The notes under the pieces are model-generated. The model was not told the DNA's origin, ran no database searches, and worked only from the letters and a program-made list of their open reading frames with translations. The position numbers and the translations under genes are program-made. A stretch of 64,000 bases of DNA from Sinotaia quadrata (taxonomy: Eukaryota > Mollusca > Gastropoda > Architaenioglossa > Viviparidae), in NCBI GenBank assembly GCA_028829895.1, contig CM054181.1, positions 15,780,001-15,844,000 of the forward strand, in the 5' to 3' direction. Of the stretch, positions 13,293-25,065 are shown in pieces (positions within the stretch are counted from its first letter, which is position 1; each line of letters begins with the position of its first letter).

Positions 13293-13916
13293 TTAATTGT
13301 CCAACCTGTTTTGGCATGAGCCGCTCTGGGGAGAAAGGATAAGCTGGGCTTTGGATTTCTTCATCGACCGAGCCACAAGAGAAATTCCTGCCACGCCGCC
13401 TGGCTTGTTGTAGTGAATTAACAAGAAATGTTCCGGTTTGGACTCCTGAAATTTGATGGTCATCTTCGGGGCATTCTCAGCAGACTGGCAAGGGACTTGG
13501 AACCTGAGCAAGTCTCTACAAAAGCACTGAAGATCCGTGATTCCAGTCAACACCCTAGAGCTCTTTTCGGAAGAATTGCTTGGGTCGCCGGAGTGTGGTG
13601 AATCGGAGTGTTGCGCTCTGTTGGCGGAGGTATCTTCTGTTTGTTCGGAGACTGGCTGGCAGGCTGGTGTTTTAGAGCTGACAGCGGAGGTACAACTAAT
13701 TTGTTTGGAGACTGGTTGGTGGGCTGGTGTTTTAGAGCTGACAGCGGAGGTACAACTAATTTGTTTGGAGACTGGTTGGTGGGCTGGTGTTTTAGAGCTG
13801 ACAGCGGAGGTACAACTAGTTTGTTTGGAGACTGGTTGGTGGGCTGGTGTTTGACAGCTGACAGCGGAGGTACCATTAGTTTGTTTGGAGACTGGCTGGC
13901 TGGCTGAGTCAGCCAT
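13293..13916 (-). CDS. Hypothetical protein with 20-residue tandem repeats
   Basis: A 207-codon open frame starts at an ATG in good translation context (A at -3, G at +4), with an in-frame stop shortly upstream. Residues from about 5 to 95 are built of 20-residue repeats rich in Ser, Thr, Gln and Pro, each containing QPVSKQ and TSAVSSKTPA. Then come a Ser-rich linker and a non-repeated C-terminal half of about 90 residues with mixed composition (for example KMTIKFQESKPEHFLLIHY). No signal peptide or membrane segment is apparent. The family is not recognised. In favour of a gene are the start context and the balanced C-terminal half. Against it, the repeat unit is 60 bp with no stops in several frames, so open frames arise on both strands without selection. 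It could also be one exon of a larger gene. Confidence 0.4.
   Translation of the reverse strand: MADSASQPVSKQTNGTSAVSCQTPAHQPVSKQTSCTSAVSSKTPAHQPVSKQISCTSAVSSKTPAHQPVSKQISCTSAVSSKTPACQPVSEQTEDTSANRAQHSDSPHSGDPSNSSEKSSRVLTGITDLQCFCRDLLRFQVPCQSAENAPKMTIKFQESKPEHFLLIHYNKPGGVAGISLVARSMKKSKAQLILSPQSGSCQNRLDN
13621..13905. repeat. 60-bp minisatellite, about 4.75 copies
   Basis: Head-to-tail 60-bp units begin at 13621, 13681, 13741, 13801 and 13861. The second and third are identical, and the outer ones differ at several positions. The period is a multiple of three, so it encodes 20-residue repeats in the minus-strand frame described above and keeps other frames open. Confidence 0.95.
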
Positions 13917-14710
13917 ATTTTATTTCTCCTGTGTTTGGACAGAAGTTATGAGCTGGTCAGTCGAAGGTAACAGTAATACTTGTTTTACAATGTAAGCTAT
14001 CAGTATACAATTTGCAAAAGCAACTACCGACATCAAATACCACTGTATTGTTTTTAGAGCATTTATACCTTCATTAGTTATTTATTGTATTTGATATTTC
14101 TCAAACAACCAAATACTGTCAAAATATAACATGACTATGTATGTACTATTATTTAAAGAAAACACACAAACCCAAGCTTGAGTTACTAGGATAACTAAAA
14201 TTTTGAGTCACAGTTACAGATAATCAATTTCGTGTGTACAGTATGATAATATTTTAGGACTAGCTGGATCCGTATTGCCTACAGTTACTGTTTTCTTACA
14301 GCGAAGGATATTCATAATTTAGCTGTGAGCATTAATTAGACGTATTTTATTATAAAAGTCTCCAGAGGAAACAATAATTGTAATTTTAAACTACCAGTTT
14401 AATTTTGAACTGCTATCCCAACTTTGTTCACTGCTAAATATATTTTATAAAAAATAAATACATCCTATCACGAGCTATTTTTTAAAATAAAATTTTAAAA
14501 TCTAAAATAATAATAAAACTACTCTTTGAACTGGTATAGTATAATAAATCAGATGTGATACTATACCATTTAATGGTCACATTGCTATTTAGTAAATGCT
14601 TAAATAATTTTAAAAAAAAATTTTTCAGGGATGGGGGAGGGGGTATTGGTTGATTTATTTTGTTCACACTATGTAACTAGTAATCTCATAAAACACACAC
14701 ACACACACAC

Positions 14711-14768
<58 letters not shown>

Positions 14769-15357
14769 ACCCCTTACAATACAGAATTAGTAATACAAAA
14801 CATAATATACATGATCATTTGGTTTAATTAATATAATTTTATAATAACTTGAGAGTGTTCTTACTAATCTAGGAGACAATTTACGAGATCTTTAGTGTCT
14901 GGAAATTACTCCACTGAACGACATGAGATAATGTACAAGTATTAAAGTTAGCAGTGTGATCTAAACAATGTAGCCTGGTATTCGTAAAACATAGCTTGTA
15001 TAACTATAAACAAGAGAAATGTTCATGCTAATGAAAGAAAACAAATGAATAGTCAGGTATTTCTTTCCTTTGCAATAAACTTATATTATAGGAAAAACAA
15101 CGCCCCGAATTCTTCACTATACAAAGCCGAATAAAAATACCCCCCCAACCCATTATTAATTTTTATTTACGCAAAATTTAGGTCCGATGCCCAGGTTTGA
15201 TCTAAATGCATACGACGAACTTGAAACGAAATCTAACAATATTTCAGTGTACTTACATATATTTCATGTCAGTATTCAAGCCTGAAATGTTTTCACACCA
15301 CACTAATTAATTTATATCCAAATGTAAGCAAGGTGATTTTATTTCATGATTCTGCAG
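13917..15357. other. AT-rich non-coding DNA
   Basis: No gene is supported. The main feature is the interrupted CA array at 14692-14767. Confidence 0.5.
14692..14767. repeat. (CA)n microsatellite
   Basis: A CA array of about 76 bases with a small interruption (acaacac) near 14710. Confidence 0.97.
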
Positions 15358-15456
15358 GTCTTCGGAGATGTTTGTGGAGCAAAACTACATTATAAAATAC
15401 CAGCCTCGTCTGTTTGCTCAAAAGGAGACAACTCTTCTTTTAGATGCACAGAGTAA
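15358..15456 (+). CDS. Candidate terminal exon of an unrecognised gene
   Basis: A pyrimidine-rich acceptor (tttcatgattctgcag) ends at 15357. From it, phase 0 stays open for 32 codons, starting VFGDVCGAKLHYK and ending SSFRCTE before a TAA at 15454-15456. The composition is balanced and includes three cysteines, unlike the flanks. It could be the last exon of the same plus-strand gene as 12055-12102, since the phases agree. A second frame through the same DNA is also open for 83 codons (15368-15619) but runs into a GT microsatellite, which makes it less likely. The identification is speculative. Confidence 0.22.
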   Translation, partial: VFGDVCGAKLHYKIPASSVCSKGDNSSFRCTE

Positions 15457-15572
15457 TTCTACGTCCGAATATTTAATTTTATACAAGTTAATGAGTAGGA
15501 ATCTCTCTCCCTCTCTCTGTTTTTGCGAATATGCGTATGCAACAATAAAAGATAGATCTTTGAAACAAATTA

Positions 15573-15595
15573 GTGTGTGTGTGTGTGTGTGTGTG
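15573..15595. repeat. (GT)n microsatellite
   Basis: Eleven GT dinucleotides. Confidence 0.9.
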
Positions 15596-16251
15596 CTTTT
15601 GGGGGAGAGCACTAATTAACTGTGAACAAGTGATTCGTCATTAATTCAGACAGTCTGTACACATTTTTAGACTTTAACTTCTAATACAGGCAAAACAATG
15701 ACTCTAAGTATCAGCAGTGCTAATAACTTGAAATATTTCTTCCATCATCACATATTTGATTTTCTTTGACTTCAGTAAAAGAGCATGGGATTGATGGAAT
15801 ATGCATTTAGAGTAATCATACAAATGAGTAGGAAAAAGAAATCCAACCAACCATAAAACCCCATCACTTGTAAACAGTTTTTTTTTTTTACTCTTACGGC
15901 ACTTGCTTATTTGTACTATAATCCTATGATGTATTAAATAATTTTTACGACTGATAATGATGTGTTTGTTAAAGAAATTAAATATCGATCAGAATTAATT
16001 TTAGTTAAAGAAAAGAACGCTTCTAATAGAATTGAGCTAATTTATGGAATATTTCAATTGGTTTTAGAATATCAGCAGTTAATCTACTATAATATACATG
16101 CAAACAGATCTTTTTGTGCTTAGGCCAACATTATTTTAACATTTTACAGCTTGAGGAAACGGTCGTTGTTTATTATCAAGTTCACGTTTGGGACCTGTAA
16201 AACACGAGACTCCATTTACCCTCCCCACTCCAACTGACTGAAAAACTAATA

Positions 16252-17858
16252 TGTGGCGGAGTAAATTTGCCTATCCCTATTTTTAAACTTAACTTTTATA
16301 TAAGTTGTTAATTTGTCGAAGTGACCCGGCTTTGTGCACTCCTTATGATGGTATTTTGAAAGAGCCAGAGTTGGAATTAAACAACCTGAGTTGAGAATAT
16401 GCTAGAAATTGCTGAAGTAATGCAATCTAGTTCAACTGGGTGAGTAGTTTTATTATCCAATGGTTAAGATTTACGAGAACGAGGCCAGCCAATGGGCTGA
16501 GATCTAAAAGTTTACCTGATGTAGAGAAATCTATTGTCTGATCACTTGAATTTGAAGTGGCAAAGAACTGTCTTGAAAGGCAGCCATTAGCTTAATGGTG
16601 AGTTAAATGATAGAGAGAGAATGGACTTAGAAATATTTCATGCACTTTTGCTAGTGATATGTTATACTTATGTTTTTCATAGGGATATATTATGTGAGAA
16701 GCCTATTATTTCTACAAATGTTTGAACTAGGCTGCTCGTATGCAGTGTGCTAACACTTGACATGGTTTTGATATGCTATAAATTTATTATGCTGTGTGAA
16801 TGCATCGGGCTAATAAATACAGTTGGAGGAAACTGTAATTTGAGACTGGAATGTAAGAAAGAATGGAGTTATTAAGTGATAAAGTGGAAACTTAGGTTTG
16901 CTCCCTGATTATATTTTTCAGGGTAAAGCAGTCTTTCTCTCCTCTTGTTATTTGAATCTCCTGACTCATTGATTGTAAACTGCTAAGACTGACCATAGTA
17001 GAATCGGAAGGCAGTGTTTATAAGTGCAAAGGGATGCACTACACTCCTTTGATGTATCATAGCAAAGGAGGCTGATTACATTAGGCAATTTCTTTGGTAC
17101 CCTAAAGTTACTAGAAATTGCTACAATTATTGTTCTGCTTGAAGGAACTGACACAGCTAAAGAGGACATCCAAGTTGGCTTTGAGAGCACGTCAGTGTTT
17201 TTGAGGTGTATGGAGAGAGAGACACTTGTTGACATGGACAATAGATTTGTGACTTTGATATGAAAAAGCATGCAAAAGACAGCGCTTAATTCAGATTATG
17301 TAAAAACTATTATTGCTGTCTCTAATAACTCCATTTATGTTCTCTGATAAGGACTAACCTGTGATTTGTATTGACAGTATTGTTGAATTGTATTTTAGGA
17401 TATAAGACAGTGTAGTTACAGAAATTATGTGAATGTGGTTTCATGGAAATATTGATGTCGAGTAATCTTTCTTTCATTGTATTTGTCATATGTATATTTT
17501 ATTGTTGATTTAATAAATGTATTGTTAAATTTATTGATATTCTTAAACATACTGATAATCTTATGTTGGAGAAGAAAGTGGATGGATGGGGCTTGCTAAA
17601 TATAGATTAAAGAAGGATTTATCTTCTCCTTTAGTAAGAAGTTTTCCACCTATGGAATATTGACGGTAAATGTTGTCTTAATGTTGTGGAAGAGAGAAAC
17701 ATTTACAGTGCCTGCATATCTGCCAAGTGAGAGAGACGAGTGGGTGTCTGCTGGAGAATTATTAATAACATAAATTAAGATTCTCATCACTTGTAATTAG
17801 TTATGAATGATTAATTAATTAAAAATAGTCATAGTCATTAACTGGCATTGGCGTCACA
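16252..17858 (+). mobile_element. Dispersed repeat R1, copy 1 (about 1.6 kb)
   Basis: The longest and apparently most complete copy of a repeat that recurs at 29257-30821, 50225-51460 and 57455-58205, always in the same orientation. It begins TGTGGCGGAGTAAATTTGCC and ends ATTGGCGTCACA. The TG...CA ends recall long terminal repeats of retroelements, so it could be a solo LTR. No target-site duplication, primer-binding site or coding sequence was found, and other non-autonomous element types remain possible. The class is therefore unassigned. Confidence 0.7.
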
Positions 17859-18543
17859 AAACCCAACAGCTTTCTTATCGTTTCAGGATGATTCGTAACT
17901 TTATTTTTTTTAACCTTGACCCTAGTTGATTGGACCAGGGTCACTTAGTAAGGGGCTAGTGTTCTACCATCAGATCTACATATCTTCCTTGAATATAACC
18001 TGCATTAAATTAAAAGGATAGGATAAAACCAGTCTGCGTTTAATCTTTCATACAGTACAGTACATACTTTGAAATATTTTGTTGCTAATGAGCGTATTCA
18101 GTATTCTTGGTTATGTATGCTATCTAATCTAGGTCAAGGATACCTAATGATGCAAATCCGCTTGAAATAACTAAAAGAAGATTGAAGTAAAGAATGACAA
18201 TTAGTTACATTTACCCCAAATGAGAGATTCCAATCATTTATACAGTGGATCTGGATCTGACGACTTTTGAAAGGAGAGCTTAGAAGTCAACAGTTTCAGA
18301 GATGCACTCCTTGAAACATGGATGTAAACATTATCGAAAAGGTGCTGAATGCCTTCAAGCATTACTGAACTATGGAACCAAACCTTACGAGTCAAGTGTC
18401 CACAAGTCTACTCGGCTTCACACCGCGACGAATCGCACGGACTCGGTTCACTGATAACGTCACTCATCCAGGGACCGCACAATAATCGATGTACGGACCT
18501 GGGTCATCGGACGCTTGGTAAAGTTGTAAAATGTTAGTTCTGG
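17859..18543. other. Non-coding DNA
   Basis: No gene is supported. A GC-richer patch at 18349-18524 is discussed among the rejected items. Confidence 0.4.
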
Positions 18544-18815
18544 ATTTCATTCTGGCTTGTCTTGCAGAGGTATTAAGAGTAGGGATTCGCTTCCATTCTG
18601 TTCTGTCTTGCACAGGTATTAAGGGTAGAGACGCCATTTCATTCTGTTCTGTGTTGTACAGGTATTAAGGGTAGAGACGCCCTTTTATTATGTTATGTCT
18701 TGTACAGTTATTAATAGTGATGCCCTTCCATTCTGTTCTGTACAGGTATTAAGGGCAGTGACACTCTTCCATTCGGGTTTGTGTTGTACAGGTATTAAGA
18801 GTATTTACGCTTCTA
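18544..18815. repeat. Minisatellite, unit about 50 bp, 5-6 copies
   Basis: Repeated blocks contain tacaggtattaagggtagagacgc preceded by a ttccattctgttctg segment, with variable unit length and substitutions. Confidence 0.85.
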
Positions 18816-19514
18816 CATCATCAGCTTAGTCACATGACACTTAAGACACACCTTGACCCATGGTATTTTTCCATACCTAATCATTCATGGGCGGAAATTA
18901 CGCTAATATTATCCCTGATGGAGTTAAGACTTCCATCTTCCAATTGATACATACTGGAGTTTACTCACTACTAAAGGTATGGGTCAGATTTATTTATTTG
19001 TAATTATTTCCATTTGTCCTACAGTGGACTTCAACTGGAAAAAATCGGTCTGTCTCTCCTTAAATAACTGTGCAGGAGAGACTGACAATTTCATTAAAGA
19101 GTAAATTAATAAATAAAAAATAAAAGACAATTAAGTTATAAAATATTTATGAAGAGGATATAATATTAAACCAGAGTTGGTAATTTATTGACATTCTAAT
19201 GTGTCAGTCACCTTCAGTACATTTTCTGCTGTGCTTTGAAGAATGTGGAGAACCGATGGTAATAATGTGAGCAACATAGACAAAATATCGATATAGTATG
19301 TCTCAACATTAATGTCTACAGAATAGAGTAAATGCTGACATTACTGCCTCAGTTGTGTCAGTATTGGAATATCTTCCGCCATAGTGAATTTTCGTACAAT
19401 CATTTAGTTCATTCACCATCATATCTTGATTTGTAGCAAGATGTATGACACTCAGTATTCCATGAGAAGTTAAAAATTAAAATATATCAGACACCGGCGG
19501 GATTTGATGTCACC

Positions 19515-19830
19515 ATTGCTCACCCCCATATTATTTACTGGTCACTGGTCAATAACCCTTATCAAATATCTTTTCTCTGCTATGCCCGATACCATTGCTG
19601 ACCCCACATTATTTACTGGTCTCTGGACAATAGCCCTTATCAAATATCTTTTCTCTGCTATGCCCGATACCACTGCTGACCCCATATTATTTACTGGTCT
19701 CTGGACAATAACCCTTATCAAATATCTTTTCTCTGCTATGCCCGATACCACTGCTGACCCCATATTATTTACTGGTCTCTGGACAATAGCCCTTATCAAA
19801 TATCTTTTCTCTGCTATGCCCGATACCGAC
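19515..19830. repeat. 78-bp minisatellite, about 4 copies
   Basis: Nearly identical 78-bp units contain ttatcaaatatcttttctct and ctatgcccgataccactg. Because 78 is a multiple of three, the array forms open frames with 26-residue repeats on both strands. These are considered by-products of the repeat, not genes. Confidence 0.95.
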
Positions 19831-20935
19831 TAACATACATGGAAAAAGAAGAGCTTTATTCTATGGCATCTTACTGACATTAGATTTAACACAAATGAAA
19901 TAATTATAAATATATTTTTATCATTGCCCTTCATGTCCTTTATCCCAAACGTCTTGTTCGACAAATATTTCCCTTCTCCAATGAGTATGAAATGTTACAA
20001 TGGAATAGAAATAGGCAGGCATCATGCCAAGCAGATTCTGATTACTGAATTTTCTGCAGACTAGTTTGAAAACATACAAACAGAAAGTCTAAATGCTAAA
20101 ATTGCTATCTTTCTGCTTGTGCACTGGAAAATACAATCACTTTTCTTCAACCCACGTCATATGTAATACTTCTTACAGAGGTCACATGATGTAAATTTGT
20201 AATCTCTAAAGTGAGGTGCAATGTAACTATTGACCTTATTATTGAAATTCAGTCAAAAAATTACATCTTCAGCACTCGTGAACAATTTATATTTCAATAA
20301 GTTTTCAAATGGTTGGGAAGGAAAAAAGACATCATGGTCTAAGGTACGCAAAACTTTTGACTACTCTTTTCTTTGGATGCAGGAAGATATTCTAAAAGTA
20401 CGGTTCGAAACCGTCATAATCGAATTTGCATGTCATCTCTGGTAATACGACAATTTCCAGTTTAATTCGGCAAGTAATTTATTTCGTATTTTCATGTGTA
20501 AGTAAGAGTTGTAATTTTAACATACGTCATATAATTCCATAGAAAAGCAATACTACAGATCTTGAAATGTGTCAGTATCGAAAATGTGATTCAATGGGGC
20601 AAATTACAATTAACTTGCAACTTTATTACACATATAATGTTTGGCATAGTATAACTTTACATTTTGCCAATTTAGACAATGATCGAAGTGTGCACATACT
20701 TAATAATAAAATAAATAAATAATTCTGATTCATTCTTCTGTATGTAATCAAAGATTTTCAATGGTTATGCTTTCGAATTTATATTAATATATTTGAAAAG
20801 AAATAATCAGTGACAATAATTGATTTATTTAAACATACAAACAGTAATTACATAAGCATTGGCTATAAATTAGAAACAAATGCAAGAAATATGAATCCAA
20901 ACTAATTTAATTGGATTTGATATTGCTATCAGTTT
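19831..20935. other. Non-coding DNA
   Basis: AT-rich with scattered short frames. Nothing recognisable was seen. Confidence 0.5.
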
Positions 20936-20939
20936 CTGG

Positions 20940-21960
<1,021 letters not shown>

Positions 21961-21976
21961 GTGAGCTTTACATTGG

Positions 21977-22170
21977 TTAAGTTTTCGTGTCTGTCAGTGG
22001 CGACGACAGAGTTTCGCACGTGAAGTTCGTTGCTAAAAGCTTGGCATCTCGAGAGCTGATGATGGGTGTGTCGTCTAGAATGTCATGCCTGCTGCTATGG
22101 TCCTTCCAGTATAATTCCAGAACTGACATTGTGCCTTTGGAACCAGAAGGTGTTACCACATTGATTTTAT
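21977..22170 (-). CDS. Candidate tail exon of receptor B
   Basis: On the minus strand a strong pyrimidine tract (ttcccttttttcatttg) leads to an acceptor CAG ending at 22171. The 194 bases that follow read in the phase needed to join the donor of receptor B at 32524 (one base on the left, two on the right) and end in TAA at 21977. The joined gene would encode about 358 residues with a 10.35-kb intron. The predicted tail is about 64 residues, rich in Ser, Thr and Asp (for example DILDDTPIISSRDAK) and ends SPLTDTKT. That composition suits a receptor tail phosphorylated by receptor kinases. It shows no clear sequence similarity to the tails of C and D, so the link rests on position, strand, splice signals and phase. 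Confidence 0.4.
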
Positions 22171-22232
22171 CTGATGGACAAATGAAAAAAGGGAATGTAA
22201 TTATTGAAAGAAAATTATATATTTTACCACAA

Positions 22233-22460
22233 ACCCCGTGCTGCTTCTATAGTGCATTTATTGTTTACTGCAAGACATTGTTACGTTTGTCTGTCTCACA
22301 CACCGTGCTGCTTCTATAGTACATTTATTGTTTACTGCAAGACATTGTTACGTTTGTCTGTCTCACACACCCACAAGAAGTGCGATGTAGAATTTTTACT
22401 GCAAGACATTGTTACGTTTGTCTGTCTCACACACCCACAAGAAGTGCGATGTAGAATGTT
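22233..22460. repeat. Minisatellite, unit about 65-70 bp, 3-4 copies
   Basis: Copies share ttactgcaagacattgttac and gtttgtctgtctcacacac. The first two carry a cttctatagt block, and the later ones carry cacaagaagtgcgatgtag instead. It starts about 60 bases upstream of the candidate tail-exon acceptor of receptor B. Confidence 0.9.
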
Positions 22461-22911
22461 TACTGCAGTTCAACAGAGGGATAGTTAAAATGTGAGTATC
22501 ACATGATTGATTCTAGATATACATTTTGTTTTAAAACATTTTCATATAATAACGTTTACAGAAGCATTTTCCTTAATAGGTCTATTATTGTAAACTAGCG
22601 AATCACTAGATTAGCTGGACTATACTATAAGTCTACATAGTTTTGTACAGTTTAATTGGACTAGAAAGAAAATTGAAGGAGTGTTTCTCAGCGCAAATTC
22701 TCTTGCCATAATATTTTACATAACTATGTTTTAATAAGCTCAATACATACTAGAATTTATTACTTATGATTGTTCGACCTTGAGTGGTTTCCAGACACGT
22801 CACGTGTGCATATTCAGCTTTTGTTTTTATTCTTTTTCTTCCCCTTTTTCGTGGGTAGAGTAGTACTTAACTATAGATTATTATGAGAGTTTCATTCTTC
22901 AGTTAGCCTTT

Positions 22912-23298
22912 TAGCGTGCAATACGAATAACAATATAACGTAATTAAGGTACTACTTTAGTCTGCAATACGAATAACAATATAACGGAATTAAAGTACTA
23001 CTTTAGTCTGCAATACGAATAACAATATAACGTAATTAAGGTACTACTTTAGTCTGCAATACGAATAACAATATAACGGAATTAAAGTACTACTTTAGTC
23101 TGCAATACGAATAACAATATAACGGAATTAAGGTACTACTTTAGTCTGCAATACGAATAACAATATAACGTAATTAAAGTACTACTTTAGTCTGCAATAC
23201 GAATAACAATATAATGTAATTAAGGTACTACTTTAGTCTGCAATACGAATAACAATATCATAGAATTAAGGTATTACTTTAGTCTGCAATACGAATAA
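22912..23298. repeat. 46-bp minisatellite, about 8 copies
   Basis: Eight or so near-identical 46-bp units contain gtctgcaatacgaataacaa and attaaggtactacttt. The array stops abruptly where the inverted hAT fragment begins. Confidence 0.95.
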
Positions 23299-23299
23299 C

Positions 23300-23518
23300 A
23301 ATGTGGTGGGTCAGACACTAGAACAGCTACTGACCGACCGTATCACAGGAAGGGGCGAGCACGTATACGTGGGGTGTGCCCCCATCTCGGTATAGCCTTT
23401 TTCACTTGCCTCTGCGAGTGTTATGTCAGCGGGCAGACATCATCTCACGGAGCGCCTGGACAATTGGGTCAGGAGGTGCTGCTTTGTTTCAAAGCGCGCG
23501 CAGTGTATGAGTAAACAT
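23300..23518 (-). mobile_element. Inverted fragment of the same hAT family
   Basis: This segment is the reverse complement, with some substitutions and short gaps, of the left non-coding part of the hAT element at 1827-3144 (roughly its positions 1875-2115). Shared blocks include tgttatgtcagcgggcagac and ggaggtgctgctttgtttca. Both ends of the element are absent here. Confidence 0.85.
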
Positions 23519-24159
23519 TACCATTACTAATTTATAGTGCTGTGCTAGTAATTAAGGTACTATTAAGGTGTATATTTTGAATAATTTTTTTTACTATGCT
23601 ATGCATTTATTAATTACCAAAGACAGTTATATATCCAAATAGGAAATATTTTTATTTGATATTTATATGAAGAATAATGATTTTGCATTTGTGTATTTTG
23701 TAAGTCATGTGTGTGTGAGTGCTTTTTCTACAGCCCATCAACACGTTTTATTTTATTATAGGTCTAAGTCTTTGGATTATATATTAGGAAAGGTTTGTCT
23801 ATTAAAGTATAATTATAGTAGTTTTATTTTATATTTGATTTTTAGTATAACTCTTAGTAGCTTGAATGCAATTTATATTGAAATAGAAGTAAAAAACGGA
23901 AATTATTTTTAGAAGCTTTTCCTGCTAGACTTTGTGTTTGGCCTATGGGGTCTTCAGGGAAGGCCGATCTCATAGTATAATTAGCGCGTGTGTGTGTCTG
24001 AGAGAACAAGGTATCTACATGGAAAATTTCACAACAACATTTTCAAATTCACGACTGACGGCAGCAAAGCGTACAAAGTGCAAGTTTCTCCTGAAAGGAA
24101 GTACATGACCAAAGTGAGAGATTTTTGGCTGATGAATATGATAACTATTGCATGAAGTA
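23519..24159. other. AT-rich intronic DNA
   Basis: No gene is supported. If the tail exon of receptor B is right, this lies in its intron. Confidence 0.5.
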
Positions 24160-25065
24160 TAACTTTGAACTGACTTCTATTATAAAAGTATAACTTTGAA
24201 CTGTCTACTATTATAAATGCAAAATGTAAAGAAACAAAAAAGAAAGCTATAAGGAGAAAAATGTATAACTTTGAACTGTCTACTATTATAAATGCAAAAT
24301 GTAAAGAAAAGAAAAAGCTATAAGTAAGGAGAAAAATGTATGAACTGTCTACTATTATAAATGCAAAATGTAAAGAAAAAAACGAAAGCTATATGTAAGG
24401 AGAACAATGGATAACTTCGAACTGTCTTCTATTATAAATGTATAACTTTGAACTGTCTTCTATTATAAATATATAACTTTGAACTGTCTTCTATTATAAA
24501 TATATAACTTTGAACTGTCTTCTATTATAAATATATAACTTTGAACTGTCTTCTATTATAAATGTATAACTTTGAACTGTCTTCTATTATAAATGTATAA
24601 CTTTGAACTGTCTTCTATTATAAATATATAACTTTGAACTGTCTTCTATTATAAATGTACAACTTTGAACTGTCTTCTATTATAAATGTACAACTTTGAA
24701 CTGTCTTCTATTATAAACGTATAACTTTGAACTGTCTTCTATTATAAATGTACAACTTTGAACTGTCTTCTATTATAAATGTACAACTTTGAACTGTCTT
24801 CTATTATAAATGTATAACTTTGAACTGTCTTCTAATATAAATGTATAACTTTGAACTGTCTTCTATTATAAATGCAAAATGTAAAGAAAAGAAAAGAAAG
24901 CTATAAGTAAGGAGAAAAATGTATACTTTGAACTGTCTTCTATTATAAATGCAAAATGTAAAGAAAAGAAAGCTATAAGTAAGGAGAAAAATGTATGAAC
25001 TGTCTACTATTAAATATAAATGCAAAATGTAAAGAAAAAAAAAGAAAGCTATAAGTAAGGAGAAA
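24160..25065. repeat. 31-bp satellite with composite flanking units
   Basis: A core of about 15 tandem 31-bp monomers (tataactttgaactgtcttc plus tattataaatg) between about 24410 and 24870. On both sides longer composite units add gcaaaatgtaaagaaa and gctataagtaaggag, so the array has a nested structure. Confidence 0.95.

Noticed and set aside
18349..18524. A GC-richer 62-codon plus-strand frame with an acceptor upstream and a GTAAAG donor.
   Set aside because: The donor is phase 1, no partner exon was found, and composition alone is weak evidence.
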